Positions 41,540-48,643 of a stretch of 48,643 bases of DNA are shown one piece after another. The notes below the pieces were generated by a model. The model was not told the origin of the DNA. It did not search any database and worked only from the letters and a program-made list of their open reading frames with translations. A program made the position numbers and the translations under genes. How positions within the stretch are numbered: position 1 is the first letter of the stretch; each line of letters starts with the position of its first letter. The stretch comes from JBLHGU01 sp047615875 (GTDB taxonomy: Bacteria; Pseudomonadota; Gammaproteobacteria; Arenicellales; CAJQKF01). The DNA lies in NCBI GenBank assembly GCA_047615875.1, contig JBLHGU010000018.1:1-48643 (forward strand), given 5' to 3'.

Positions 41540-41892
41540 ATTATCGATTAAGTTTCAATTAGTTCCGAGGGGTTTCTGAGGTGCAAGTTTAGCATGTAGA
41601 CTCGTCTCAAAAAATAGTATCTGCTGTACGTTTAGGGCTGCACACGAATTCTGCCAAATTATAAGCAATTGGGCAGAACGGTATAAATACGAAGCAAACC
41701 CGCATATTGTAAATCATGCTGAGCATTTTTCGCTTTTATTGAAGGCGAAATTCTATATAGAAAACGCAAACTGTGGAGCTCAAAATCCCTGATCAAGATT
41801 GCCAGGGTGTTACACTATCCCAACTAAATTGTACTTAAACTTATCCTAAGTAAAAGCACGGTTTTGCTTATGTTATGCCAAGTGCGGAGATA
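41540..41892. other. Non-coding region between proS and tRNA-Glu
   Basis: There is no credible gene in these 353 bp. Three structures are visible: an imperfect inverted repeat at 41649-41678 (12-bp arms with one mismatch, 6-nt centre); a G-U-containing hairpin TTTCGCTTTT/GAAGGCGAAA at 41728-41750, better as plus-strand RNA; and a weak hairpin, AAGCA/TGCTT with short T run, at 41854-41869 on the minus strand, which could end the tRNA transcript. I cannot assign a promoter to proS. Confidence 0.4.
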
Positions 41893-41967
41893 TGGTACTC
41901 CCTAGGGGATTCGAACCCCTGTTACCGGCGTGAGAGGCCAGCGTCCTAACCACTAGACGAAGGGAGC
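41893..41967 (-). tRNA. tRNA-Glu (anticodon CTC)
   Basis: Read on the minus strand: acceptor GCTCCCT pairs with AGGGAGT (one G-U at the end), discriminator A and encoded CCA at 41895-41893. The anticodon stem CTGGC/GCCGG encloses CTCTCAC, giving anticodon CTC at 41934-41932. The T-arm AGGGG-TTCGAAT-CCCCT and the D-arm TCTAGTGGTTAGGA are typical of tRNA-Glu. It reads GAG codons, which most gammaproteobacteria read with the TTC isoacceptor only. Confidence 0.93.
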
Positions 41968-41994
41968 ATTCTAAAGCAGGAGATAGTGTAAACT

Positions 41995-42023
41995 ACGCGG
42001 ATATTAGCATAAACCGATGGCGA
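41995..42023 (-). promoter_or_regulatory. Possible tRNA-Glu promoter
   Basis: On the minus strand a -35-like TTTATG and a -10-like TACACT are 17 bp apart, ending about 20-25 bp before the tRNA 5' end. Matches are three and four of six, so this is a weak call based mainly on spacing. Confidence 0.25.
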
Positions 42024-42050
42024 TTCTGCTATCTCCTTACAAAACTTTTG

Positions 42051-43337
42051 GTGTCCATTTCTTTGGAATCCCCCCAGTCAGTAAACTCCTCAGAACCAAC
42101 TATAGATCCCCGTAGTCTAAGTCCGGCAGCCGTTTCCATAACGCAACGACTGCAACGGGCAGGCTATGAAGCCTATTTAGTGGGTGGCTGTGTTCGTGAT
42201 CTCCTTCTTGGTGGTCATCCTAAAGACTATGATGTTGCTACCAGCGCTACACCAGAGCAGGTTCGCGAAGTATTTCGTCGAGCACGCATAATTGGCCGGC
42301 GTTTTAAAATCGTTCATGTTCGCGAAGGTCGAGAAGTTATAGAAGTCACAACATTTCGACACCCCCACGAATCTGAAGATGATATAGAACGAGCAGCAAG
42401 CGGAAGAATTCTCGACGATAACGAGTATGGCGATTTAGAAAGTGATGCCTTACGCCGGGATTTCACTGTTAATGCTTTGTACTACGACCCCACTGATAAT
42501 GAGGGTATAGATTTAGCCGATGGACTGAGCGACATGGAACAAGGCGTGTTGCGTATTATTGGCGATCCAGAAAAACGCCTGCGTGATGATCCAGTTCGGG
42601 TGCTCCGGGCCATCCGCTTTCGTGCGAAGCTCAAATTTGTACTCGAGCCAGCCACTGAAACCGCCGTACATAGCTCCATTCATTTGCTCGGTGATATCCC
42701 ACCTGCCAGATTATTTGATGAAGTGCTTAAACTGTTTCAGCAGGGCTTTGGGCTTCGATGTGGAGAATTGTTGCAAGAGTATCGTACGTTTGAGGTGTTG
42801 TTCCCGGTACTTGCCGAGGATCTCAAACAACCTGAATTGCCAGCAATAATTCAGACCGCTCTGCAAAATACAGACGAACGAATTCAGCAGAATAAGCCAG
42901 TTATCGCGGCGTTTCTTTTTGCGGCGCTTCTTTGGTTACCAGTGCTACGTAAGATCAATAACCGTGATAGTAATGTGTCCTCATTACAGGCATTAATTCA
43001 ACTATCTGAAGGCGTAATCGCCGAGCAATGTCAGACGATTGCTATTCCGCGTCGAATCTCAACTGTTATGCGTGAAATCTGGGAAATCTCTCAGCGAATG
43101 ATTGATCCACGGCCGAAAATGGTCAAGGGCATGCTGGAAAGTCGTCGATTTCGTGCAGCCTATGACTTCTTATTACTCCGTGAGCTCAATGGTGAAGTTT
43201 CGGCAGATCAAACCGAATGGTGGACTCGAATTCAGGAACTGGACGAAGATGGCCGAAAGGAGATGATTGACGAGTTGCGTCCCAAGCAGGGTGGTTCGGG
43301 TCGCAAGCGTCGGCCAAGACGTACCAGTCAACAGTAA
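42051..43337 (+). CDS. pcnB: Poly(A) polymerase PcnB
   Basis: PcnB adds 3' poly(A) tails that promote RNA decay. The nucleotidyltransferase head has YLVGGCVRDLLLGGHPKDYD near residue 40 with the catalytic aspartates in DYDVAT, then RRARIIGRRFKIVHV, which marks PcnB rather than the CCA-adding enzyme. DDPVRVLRAIRFRAKL follows and the C-terminus is basic (GGSGRKRRPRRTSQQ). No ATG is available: I choose GTG 42051 (428 residues); TTG 42048 is directly before it, and no clear ribosome binding site is seen. folK starts 1 bp after the stop. Confidence 0.92.
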   Translation: MSISLESPQSVNSSEPTIDPRSLSPAAVSITQRLQRAGYEAYLVGGCVRDLLLGGHPKDYDVATSATPEQVREVFRRARIIGRRFKIVHVREGREVIEVTTFRHPHESEDDIERAASGRILDDNEYGDLESDALRRDFTVNALYYDPTDNEGIDLADGLSDMEQGVLRIIGDPEKRLRDDPVRVLRAIRFRAKLKFVLEPATETAVHSSIHLLGDIPPARLFDEVLKLFQQGFGLRCGELLQEYRTFEVLFPVLAEDLKQPELPAIIQTALQNTDERIQQNKPVIAAFLFAALLWLPVLRKINNRDSNVSSLQALIQLSEGVIAEQCQTIAIPRRISTVMREIWEISQRMIDPRPKMVKGMLESRRFRAAYDFLLLRELNGEVSADQTEWWTRIQELDEDGRKEMIDELRPKQGGSGRKRRPRRTSQQ

Positions 43338-43338
43338 A

Positions 43339-43857
43339 ATGAAGCACAAGGCCTGGATAGGATTGGGTGGCAATCTTGGTGACGTGCTGTGCACGATGAA
43401 CCAGGCGCTAGACCATTTGCGCGACCATGCAGATATATGTGTTGATGTAAAATCATCACTCTATAAAACAGCGCCAATCGGATTTGCAGGTCAAGCCGAT
43501 TTTTTGAATGCCGTGGTTCGAATTTCAACCAATCTGGGTGCAGAAGATCTTTTAGGATTTATGCAAACCACCGAAACAGCGTTGCATCGAGTTAGGGACG
43601 ACAATCAATTTGGACCAAGAAGCATAGACATTGATTTGTTGTTGTTTGATGACCTCGTTCAGGTGTCAGATTATTTAACCTTGCCGCACCCCAGAATGCA
43701 TCAGCGACGTTTTGTTCTTGAACCACTTTTCACTTTACAACCTGATATGTGTATTCCGGGTAAAGGTGCAGTTCAGGATCTTTTAAACCAGGTACAGGAT
43801 CAGATTGTCGACGCTGTAGAAGCATGGCCTGATCCAGAAAATTTGCAGAGCGCGTAG
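43339..43857 (+). CDS. folK: 2-amino-4-hydroxy-6-hydroxymethyldihydropteridine pyrophosphokinase
   Basis: FolK (HPPK) pyrophosphorylates hydroxymethyl-dihydropterin in folate synthesis. I choose ATG 43339, giving 172 residues starting MKHKAWIGLGGNLGD; the longer frame lies inside pcnB. The family signature FGPRSIDIDLLLFDD, near residue 92, carries the Mg-binding aspartates, and LPHPRMHQRRFVLEPL follows. The pcnB-folK order is conserved in many gammaproteobacteria. Confidence 0.95.
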   Translation: MKHKAWIGLGGNLGDVLCTMNQALDHLRDHADICVDVKSSLYKTAPIGFAGQADFLNAVVRISTNLGAEDLLGFMQTTETALHRVRDDNQFGPRSIDIDLLLFDDLVQVSDYLTLPHPRMHQRRFVLEPLFTLQPDMCIPGKGAVQDLLNQVQDQIVDAVEAWPDPENLQSA

Positions 43858-43861
43858 ACTA

Positions 43862-44482
43862 ATGGCCCAATACTTTGAAGTACATCCTTCCCATCCTCAG
43901 CTGCGTCTGGTGCGTCGTGCGGTGGAAATTATTCAACAAGGTGGCGTGATTGCCTATCCTACAGATTCCAGCTATGCACTGGGCTGTAGCATTGGCAATA
44001 AGAATGCTGTAGAACAGATCAGACGAATTCGCCATCTGGATGATCAGCACAACTTTACTCTGGTGTGTCAGGCCTTGTCCGATATAGCGGTTTACGCTAA
44101 ATTCGATAACACCACATTTCGATTAATCAAAGCTTGTACACCCGGTCCTTACACTTTTATTCTCAGCGCTAGCAAAGAAGTTCCACGGCGTTTACAACAT
44201 CCCAAACGAAAAACAATTGGCATCCGAGTTCCGGATTTTCCTATCGTGAAAATGTTGCTGGAAGAACTAGGCGAACCAATTATGAGTTCGACACTTATAT
44301 TGCCAGGCTCTGACCTACCAGAGAATGACGCACTGGAAATTCGCGATAAGCTTGAAAAAGAATTAGACGTTGTAATCGATGGCGGGCCCTGTGAAGTAGA
44401 GCCCACAACGGTGGTTGATCTAAGCGGCGACGAAGTGCAAATCCTGCGCCACGGGCGCGGTGATGTAAGCCAGTTTGAGTAA
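43862..44482 (+). CDS. yciO: YciO, Sua5/YrdC-family protein
   Basis: The 206-residue protein equals E. coli YciO in length and follows it closely (GGVIAYPTDSSYALGC near residue 27, DDQHNFTLVCQ, GPYTFILSASKEVPRRL and KRKTIGIRVPD). It shares the fold of TsaC/Sua5, which forms threonylcarbamoyl-AMP for tRNA t6A, but YciO is a separate branch whose role is not settled. The ATG is 4 bp after folK, giving a pcnB-folK-yciO operon. Confidence 0.92.
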   Translation: MAQYFEVHPSHPQLRLVRRAVEIIQQGGVIAYPTDSSYALGCSIGNKNAVEQIRRIRHLDDQHNFTLVCQALSDIAVYAKFDNTTFRLIKACTPGPYTFILSASKEVPRRLQHPKRKTIGIRVPDFPIVKMLLEELGEPIMSSTLILPGSDLPENDALEIRDKLEKELDVVIDGGPCEVEPTTVVDLSGDEVQILRHGRGDVSQFE

Positions 44483-44571
44483 TAACTATGGTGGAAACTC
44501 TGATTTATTCAGACTTTATATCGGTGCAAGGATGCGTCGACATTTTCGATTACCTTAAGTGATTGAAAATG

Positions 44572-44605
44572 GGTGGAAATGAAAATCACAATTTTTATTT
44601 TCACC
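44572..44605 (+). promoter_or_regulatory. Long stem-loop in the trpS upstream region
   Basis: Bases 44572-44586 pair with 44591-44605 through 15 consecutive pairs (two of them G-U) around a CACA loop. On the minus strand the two G-U pairs would become A-C mismatches, so the fold favours plus-strand RNA. No T run follows, so it is not a simple terminator. It ends 64 nt before the trpS ATG. It could be a regulatory leader, a processing site or mRNA stabiliser for trpS-scpAB-rluB. Confidence 0.5.
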
Positions 44606-44669
44606 GCTCTGGCAATTCACGATGAATTGAATAGAGCTTTACTAACTAATATACCTGCGAGGGCAAACA

Positions 44670-45884
44670 ATGAATTTACCGGGAGCACCTTCCCGAGTCC
44701 TGTCTGGCATGCGACCCACTGGTCGACTGCATCTAGGACATTATCATGGGGTGTTAAAAAACTGGATCGAACTGCAACATGAATTTGAAAGCTTCTTCTT
44801 TGTTGCAGACTGGCATGCTCTGACTACTCACTATGAGGACTCCGATGAAGTTGGCGGTCATGTCTGGGAAATGGTGGTGGATTGGCTGGCAGCGGGTGTT
44901 GACCCAGGTCGCGCCACGCTATTTATCCAGTCACGTGTGCCAGAGCATGCAGAGCTTAATTTATTGCTTTCGATGATTACCCCCTTGAGCTGGCTTGAAA
45001 GAGTGCCAAGCTTTAAGGATCAACAGGAAAAGCTGAGCGAACGGGATCTTTCCACCCATGGTTTTCTGGGTTACCCCGTGCTGCAAGCAGCGGATATCTT
45101 GATTTATCGAGCATCTAGAGTACCGGTTGGTGAAGATCAGGTTCCGCATGTTGAATTAACCCGGGAAATAGCCCGCCGCTTTAATTACATCTATGGAAGA
45201 GAGAGTGATTACGAAGAGAAAGCAGAGGCCGCTATAAACAAGATGGGTAAGAAGGCTGCCAAACTGTATCGTAAGATGCGTCAGGCCTATACAGAGCAAG
45301 GTGATGAGGCCGCCCTGGACAAGGCCAGAGCGATGTTAAATGACCAGCAAAACGTCACTCTCGGGGACAAGGAACGCCTGTATGGCTTTCTGGAAGGCGG
45401 TGGAAGAATAATATTGCCGGAGCCGGAGGCCTTATTAACGCCTGCGTCAAAAATGCCTGGGCTAGATGGTCAGAAGATGTCTAAGTCTTATGGTAATACC
45501 ATATTCATGCGAGACGACCCTGTGCGGATTGAATCTAAAATTCGCTCAATGCCTACTGACCCCGCAAGAGTTCGACGTAATGACCCAGGTAACCCAGAAA
45601 AGTGCCCAGTCTGGGATCTGCATAAAATTTACAGCAGTAAAGACGTAACAGACTGGATCGTTGAAGGTTGTCGTACCGCGGGTATTGGCTGTATAGATTG
45701 TAAGCAACCGCTCATTGATGAAGTGCTAAAGGAGCAGAAGCAAATTGCCCAACGCGCAGAACCCTATACAGAAGATCCAACTCTGGTTAAGAAGTTAATT
45801 GCTGATGGTTGTGAGAGAGCGCGGGAAGTGGCTGAAGATACAATGGAAGAAGTGCGCAATGTGATGGGTTTGGACTATAACTAA
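44670..45884 (+). CDS. trpS: Tryptophanyl-tRNA synthetase (long type)
   Basis: TrpS charges tRNA-Trp. The 404 residues show class I signatures: GMRPTGRLHLGHYHGVLKNW (HIGH-like HLGH) near residue 13 and the KMSKS loop near residue 271 (PGLDGQKMSKSYGNTI). It is longer than E. coli TrpS (334) because of an insertion at about residues 186-240 (KMGKKAAKLYRKMRQAYTEQ onward), as in TrpS of Pseudomonas and relatives. Its TAA overlaps the scpA ATG by one base. Confidence 0.94.
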   Translation: MNLPGAPSRVLSGMRPTGRLHLGHYHGVLKNWIELQHEFESFFFVADWHALTTHYEDSDEVGGHVWEMVVDWLAAGVDPGRATLFIQSRVPEHAELNLLLSMITPLSWLERVPSFKDQQEKLSERDLSTHGFLGYPVLQAADILIYRASRVPVGEDQVPHVELTREIARRFNYIYGRESDYEEKAEAAINKMGKKAAKLYRKMRQAYTEQGDEAALDKARAMLNDQQNVTLGDKERLYGFLEGGGRIILPEPEALLTPASKMPGLDGQKMSKSYGNTIFMRDDPVRIESKIRSMPTDPARVRRNDPGNPEKCPVWDLHKIYSSKDVTDWIVEGCRTAGIGCIDCKQPLIDEVLKEQKQIAQRAEPYTEDPTLVKKLIADGCERAREVAEDTMEEVRNVMGLDYN

Positions 45885-46750
45885 TGGCTGCGGTTGATAA
45901 CACGCAGCCAGCTAACTCTGAGCCAACACCGCAACCCGAACAGGTTGCGGTACCTGAAGGGAAAGATGTTGCAGAAGTATCTGAGCGCCAAGCCATTGTA
46001 AGAGGCGAGGTGTTTGAGAAATGGCCACAGGATTTGTTTATTCCTCCAGATGCTCTGGAGGTTATCCTGGAGTCGTTTCAAGGCCCTCTTGACCTACTGC
46101 TGTATCTGATTCGAAAGCACAATCTTGATATTTTGGATATTCCAGTTGCTGAGATAACACGGCAATATATGGAATATGTCGAAGTAATGCGACGCATACG
46201 ACTGGACCTTGCGGCAGAGTATTTGCTAATGGCCGCCATGCTTGCGGAGATAAAGTCCCGTATGCTGATTCATCGAGAGTCAGAAAGCCTGGAAGATGAA
46301 GAAGATCCGCGTGCCGCACTCGTGCGACGACTGCAGGAGTATGAAAGGTTTCGCGAAGCAGCGCTGGAACTGGACGAAAGACCTCGCGAAGAGCGCGATC
46401 TATTTGTGGCTCATGCCCGCTTTGAGGACTTTAATCCTGAGAAACTTGAGGTTGAGGTAGACCTCGATCAGTTGGTGCAGGCTTATCGAAATGTCATGTT
46501 AACCGTCGATCGGCAGAAGCATTTTGTTGTTGAGCGGGAGACGCTTTCTTTGCGCGAGCGTATGACTCACATACTGGATAAACTAAATTCCAAACGCTAT
46601 CTGCGTTTGTCTGAATTATTTACTGCAACCGAGGGGCGTATGGGATTGGTAGTGAGCTTTGTTGCCATTTTGGAGTTATCAAAAGATAACATGCTACACA
46701 TTACTCAAAATGAACCACTTGCCCCCATCCATATTCAGAGTATCGAATAG
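45884..46750 (+). CDS. scpA: Segregation and condensation protein A
   Basis: ScpA is the kleisin that links SMC heads in chromosome condensation. The 288 residues have a variable N-terminal extension (about 50 residues) and then the kleisin core: LESFQGPLDLLLYLIRKHNL near residue 61, DILDIPVAEITRQYMEYVEV, and AAEYLLMAAMLAEIKSRMLI. The C-terminal winged helix (YLRLSELFTATEGRMGLVVS) follows. It overlaps trpS and scpB by one base each, so all are translationally coupled. An smc gene is not in the window. Confidence 0.95.
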   Translation: MAAVDNTQPANSEPTPQPEQVAVPEGKDVAEVSERQAIVRGEVFEKWPQDLFIPPDALEVILESFQGPLDLLLYLIRKHNLDILDIPVAEITRQYMEYVEVMRRIRLDLAAEYLLMAAMLAEIKSRMLIHRESESLEDEEDPRAALVRRLQEYERFREAALELDERPREERDLFVAHARFEDFNPEKLEVEVDLDQLVQAYRNVMLTVDRQKHFVVERETLSLRERMTHILDKLNSKRYLRLSELFTATEGRMGLVVSFVAILELSKDNMLHITQNEPLAPIHIQSIE

Positions 46751-47502
46751 TGAGCGTTAATCAGGACACTTTAAAACATATTGTAGAGGCTGCCGTAATG
46801 GCCGCCGATGCACCGTTAAGCGTGCGGCAAATTTTGTCGCTATTCCCCGAAGAAGCCTGCCCGGCTAAAGAAGAGATTAGTCAGGCTATTATTGAATTGC
46901 AGCAAGACTGTGAAGACCGCGGAGTTGAGTTGAAACAGGTCGGTTCGGGTTTTCGTTATCAGACCCGTGACAACCTGGCACTCTGGTTACGCAAGCTCAA
47001 TGAAGGACGGCCGCCCAAATATTCCCGAGCCATGCTGGAAACCCTGGCCATTGTCGCCTATCGACAACCCGTTACCCGAGGCGATATCGAAGAGATACGC
47101 GGCGTCGCAGTATCCAGTGACATCATGCGAGTTCTGCAGGAACGCGACTGGGTTAAGCAGGTTGGCGTGCGAGACGTACCGGGTCATCCTGGATTATATG
47201 GAACGACACCAGAGTTTTTAGGTTACTTCAATCTCGAATCATTAAAGGAACTCCCGGTGCTGATTGAGCAGCGGGATTTAGCAGATATTGCGCGAGACCA
47301 GAATATCCAGCTTCCTCTGGAATTGAATACAGAAGACGAGAGTCAATTGGAAAATTCTGAAGGCGAAGACACCACCTCAGATAAATCAGAATCTGAAGAG
47401 CAGGAAGAGCAGGAAGAACAGGAAGACGGCTTACAGCCGTCAGAAAGAACTCATAATGTAACCGACACGACTGTGGAAGTGGATGAAGAAATCAATAGCT
47501 AA
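46750..47502 (+). CDS. scpB: Segregation and condensation protein B
   Basis: ScpB is the winged-helix partner of ScpA and Smc. The 250 residues start at GTG 46750. The tandem winged helices include EAAVMAADAPLSVRQILSLF near residue 13 and the family signature SRAMLETLAIVAYRQPVTRG, then IEEIRGVAVSSDIMRVLQER. The C-terminal 60 residues are acidic and low in complexity, with an EEQ repeat. The last 20 bp overlap the start of rluB. Confidence 0.95.
   Translation: MSVNQDTLKHIVEAAVMAADAPLSVRQILSLFPEEACPAKEEISQAIIELQQDCEDRGVELKQVGSGFRYQTRDNLALWLRKLNEGRPPKYSRAMLETLAIVAYRQPVTRGDIEEIRGVAVSSDIMRVLQERDWVKQVGVRDVPGHPGLYGTTPEFLGYFNLESLKELPVLIEQRDLADIARDQNIQLPLELNTEDESQLENSEGEDTTSDKSESEEQEEQEEQEDGLQPSERTHNVTDTTVEVDEEINS
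47395..47427 (+). repeat. 9-bp in-frame tandem repeat in scpB
   Basis: Three and a half copies of GAAGAGCAG (one with A for G) encode the EEQ-EEQ-EEQ-ED run in the acidic tail of ScpB. Being a multiple of three, copy changes would keep the frame open. Confidence 0.8.
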
Positions 47503-48301
47503 AGGGCCTACAGATCGCCTGCAAAAAGTTCTAGCACAAACTGGTGCTGGCTCGCGGCGACAGATCGAGGACTGGATCAGAGAAGGCAAAATTAGTGTTA
47601 ATGGTCGGGTTGCAGAGTTGGGCCAGCAAGTTACCGCTAATTGTCGAATTATGCTCGATGGCAAATCAATAAGAATAAAGCCTGAAAAAAACATGCGGGT
47701 GTTGGCCTATCACAAACCCACTGGACAAATTTGCAGTCGCTCGGACCCGGGGAAACGCCCAACAGTATTTGAGAACCTGCCAAAACTTCGCAATGGCCGG
47801 TGGATCTCTATTGGTCGACTCGATTTTAATACCAGTGGCTTACTGTTGTTCACCACAGACGGCATGTTAGCGAATAAATTAACTCACCCATCTTCAGAGA
47901 TTGATCGTGAATACCGCTGTCGTGTGCAAGGAGAAGTTGATAAGGATTTTCTACGTGACTTGCGCCAGGGCATAGATCTTGATGGCAAAAAGGCGCGTTT
48001 CGAATCAGTGGACTACGAAGGTGGAGAAGGTACGAATCGTTGGTATCGAGTAGTTATTCGCGAAGGTCGCTATCGCGAGGTACGCAGAATGTGGGAAGCT
48101 GGCGGTTATCGCGTAAGTCGTCTGTTGCGAGTTCGTTACGGTCCCATAGTATTATCCCGAACACTAAAGTCGGGTAACTACATGAATTTAGAACCAGACA
48201 TGGTGCGTAAACTATTAACCGCCAATAAAGACGAAGATCGTAAAGTGCGAGAAACTCCGCCACCGAAAAAGACTGGCAAGAAGCGTGGCGGCAAAAAATA
48301 G
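47483..48301 (+). CDS. rluB: 23S rRNA pseudouridine synthase B
   Basis: RluB isomerises U2605 of 23S rRNA (E. coli numbering). The 272 residues hold an N-terminal S4 domain (RLQKVLAQTGAGSRRQIEDW near residue 12) and the RsuA-family catalytic domain with ISIGRLDFNTSGLLLFTTDG near residue 108, including the catalytic aspartate in GRLDFNTSG. EGRYREVRRMWEAGGY and a Lys/Gly-rich tail follow. It overlaps scpB by 20 bp, with GGAAG as binding site. Confidence 0.94.
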   Translation: MKKSIAKGPTDRLQKVLAQTGAGSRRQIEDWIREGKISVNGRVAELGQQVTANCRIMLDGKSIRIKPEKNMRVLAYHKPTGQICSRSDPGKRPTVFENLPKLRNGRWISIGRLDFNTSGLLLFTTDGMLANKLTHPSSEIDREYRCRVQGEVDKDFLRDLRQGIDLDGKKARFESVDYEGGEGTNRWYRVVIREGRYREVRRMWEAGGYRVSRLLRVRYGPIVLSRTLKSGNYMNLEPDMVRKLLTANKDEDRKVRETPPPKKTGKKRGGKK

Positions 48302-48389
48302 CATGTTGGAAGCTTGAGCTTGACTCTAATTTTGCAAATGCAACGAACTACATAGGGTATCGTAGTAGGTTAGTTCCTACCCAAGAACT

Positions 48390-48423
48390 TTATTCTGCCA
48401 GCGAATTTCCCCCAGAATAATTT
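48390..48423. terminator. Inverted repeat between convergent genes
   Basis: TTATTCTG (48390-48397) and CAGAATAA (48413-48420) are perfectly complementary around a 15-nt loop, followed by TTT on the plus strand and preceded by AA on the other. It lies between rluB and the convergent amine-oxidase-like gene and could end transcription from both sides, but the stem is A/T-rich and the loop large. Confidence 0.35.
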
Positions 48424-48454
48424 CGATAGATTCGGTGTTTTAAATCTAGCCAAT

Positions 48455-48643
48455 TTATTCGTCGAACATCAAAGTTTTGATTACTTCAACAGCTGTTTCG
48501 GCTGACCGGACGGCTCCCTCCATTTGACCGGCAAAGTGGGATGAGACTTCTGTACCTGCCCAGTAAATTCGACATTTGCTTAATAAAAATACAATCATAA
48601 AACTCTCATCACCGAGTCTATGAGTAGCAAGAGCCGTCGAAAT
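48455..48643 (-). CDS. Flavin amine oxidase-like protein, C-terminal end (truncated by window)
   Basis: The last 62 codons of a minus-strand gene that enters from the right edge. CRIYWAGTEVSSHFAGQMEG followed by AVRSAETAVEVI is the conserved C-terminal FAD-binding segment of flavin-containing amine oxidases (the GTE-[ST] pattern and the GAVRS helix). The substrate and full length cannot be told. The stop TAA is at 48455-48457. Confidence 0.8.
   Translation of the reverse strand: MSTALATHRLGDESFMIVFLLSKCRIYWAGTEVSSHFAGQMEGAVRSAETAVEVIKTLMFDE

Noticed and set aside
44569..44625. 18-codon ORF over the trpS leader hairpin as a leader peptide
   Set aside because: It has no Shine-Dalgarno sequence and no Trp codons, so tryptophan attenuation is not supported.

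Overview
The window is a stretch of gammaproteobacterial chromosome of moderate GC content. Evidence for that placement: the tuf-S10-spc-alpha ribosomal cluster, a LexA of enterobacterial type with a CTGT-N8-ACAG-like operator, Hda with a clamp-binding N-terminus, PcnB-folK, YciO, trpS-scpA-scpB-rluB and a purM-purN-DUF3108 run. The order within the class cannot be fixed from this sequence alone. No insertion sequence, phage, integron or CRISPR array is visible; the region is core chromosome with several less ordinary operons inserted between housekeeping genes.

Layout. 1-13746: end of tuf, then 29 genes on the plus strand from rpsJ to rplQ, including secY, rpmJ (too short for most ORF callers) and rpoA. 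The S10, spc and alpha operons are fused without the long leaders known from E. coli. A strong hairpin-plus-U-tract lies between rpsD and rpoA, and a clear terminator follows rplQ. 13898-19465: a membrane-anchored, FMN- and [3Fe-4S]-type glutamate synthase core protein, ampD, and on the opposite strand a 1160-residue flavoprotein that fuses an unrecognised N-terminal region, a GltD/NfnB-like module and a PyrK/NfnA-like module. 19678-23725: glycolate oxidase glcDEF followed by a thioredoxin-fold [2Fe-2S] ferredoxin. 23726-24956: rplM-rpsI with a structured leader and a terminator. 25011-26806: tRNA-Gln(CTG), an AmmeMemoRadiSam-type radical SAM enzyme and a TetR regulator.

26813-29670 (minus): lexA-imuA-imuB, an SOS operon with two tandem LexA-like boxes in front of lexA. 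29879-32247 (minus): purM-purN and a DUF3108 exported protein, divergent from a CDP-alcohol phosphatidyltransferase and hda. 33644-34596 (minus): arsC-like and wrbA genes. 34840-35286: a LysM lipoprotein with a repeat-bearing promoter region. 35420-38921: a four-gene envelope operon (YihY/BrkB membrane protein, exported CPWC thioredoxin-fold protein, TolC-like outer membrane channel, periplasmic adaptor) without an obvious inner-membrane pump. 39016-41967: acylphosphatase, then lytic transglycosylase, proS and tRNA-Glu(CTC) on the minus strand. 42051-48301: pcnB-folK-yciO, then trpS-scpA-scpB-rluB with tight overlaps. 48455-48643: the C-terminal end of an amine-oxidase-like flavoprotein entering from the right edge.

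The strongest candidates for something not well described are the GltS-core plus fused Nfn-like redox pair, the pump-less TolC/adaptor/thioredoxin/YihY operon, and three RNA-level signals: the rpsD-rpoA attenuator-like hairpin, the rplM leader and the trpS leader stem-loop. All statements come from reading the sequence by eye; no database search was run.
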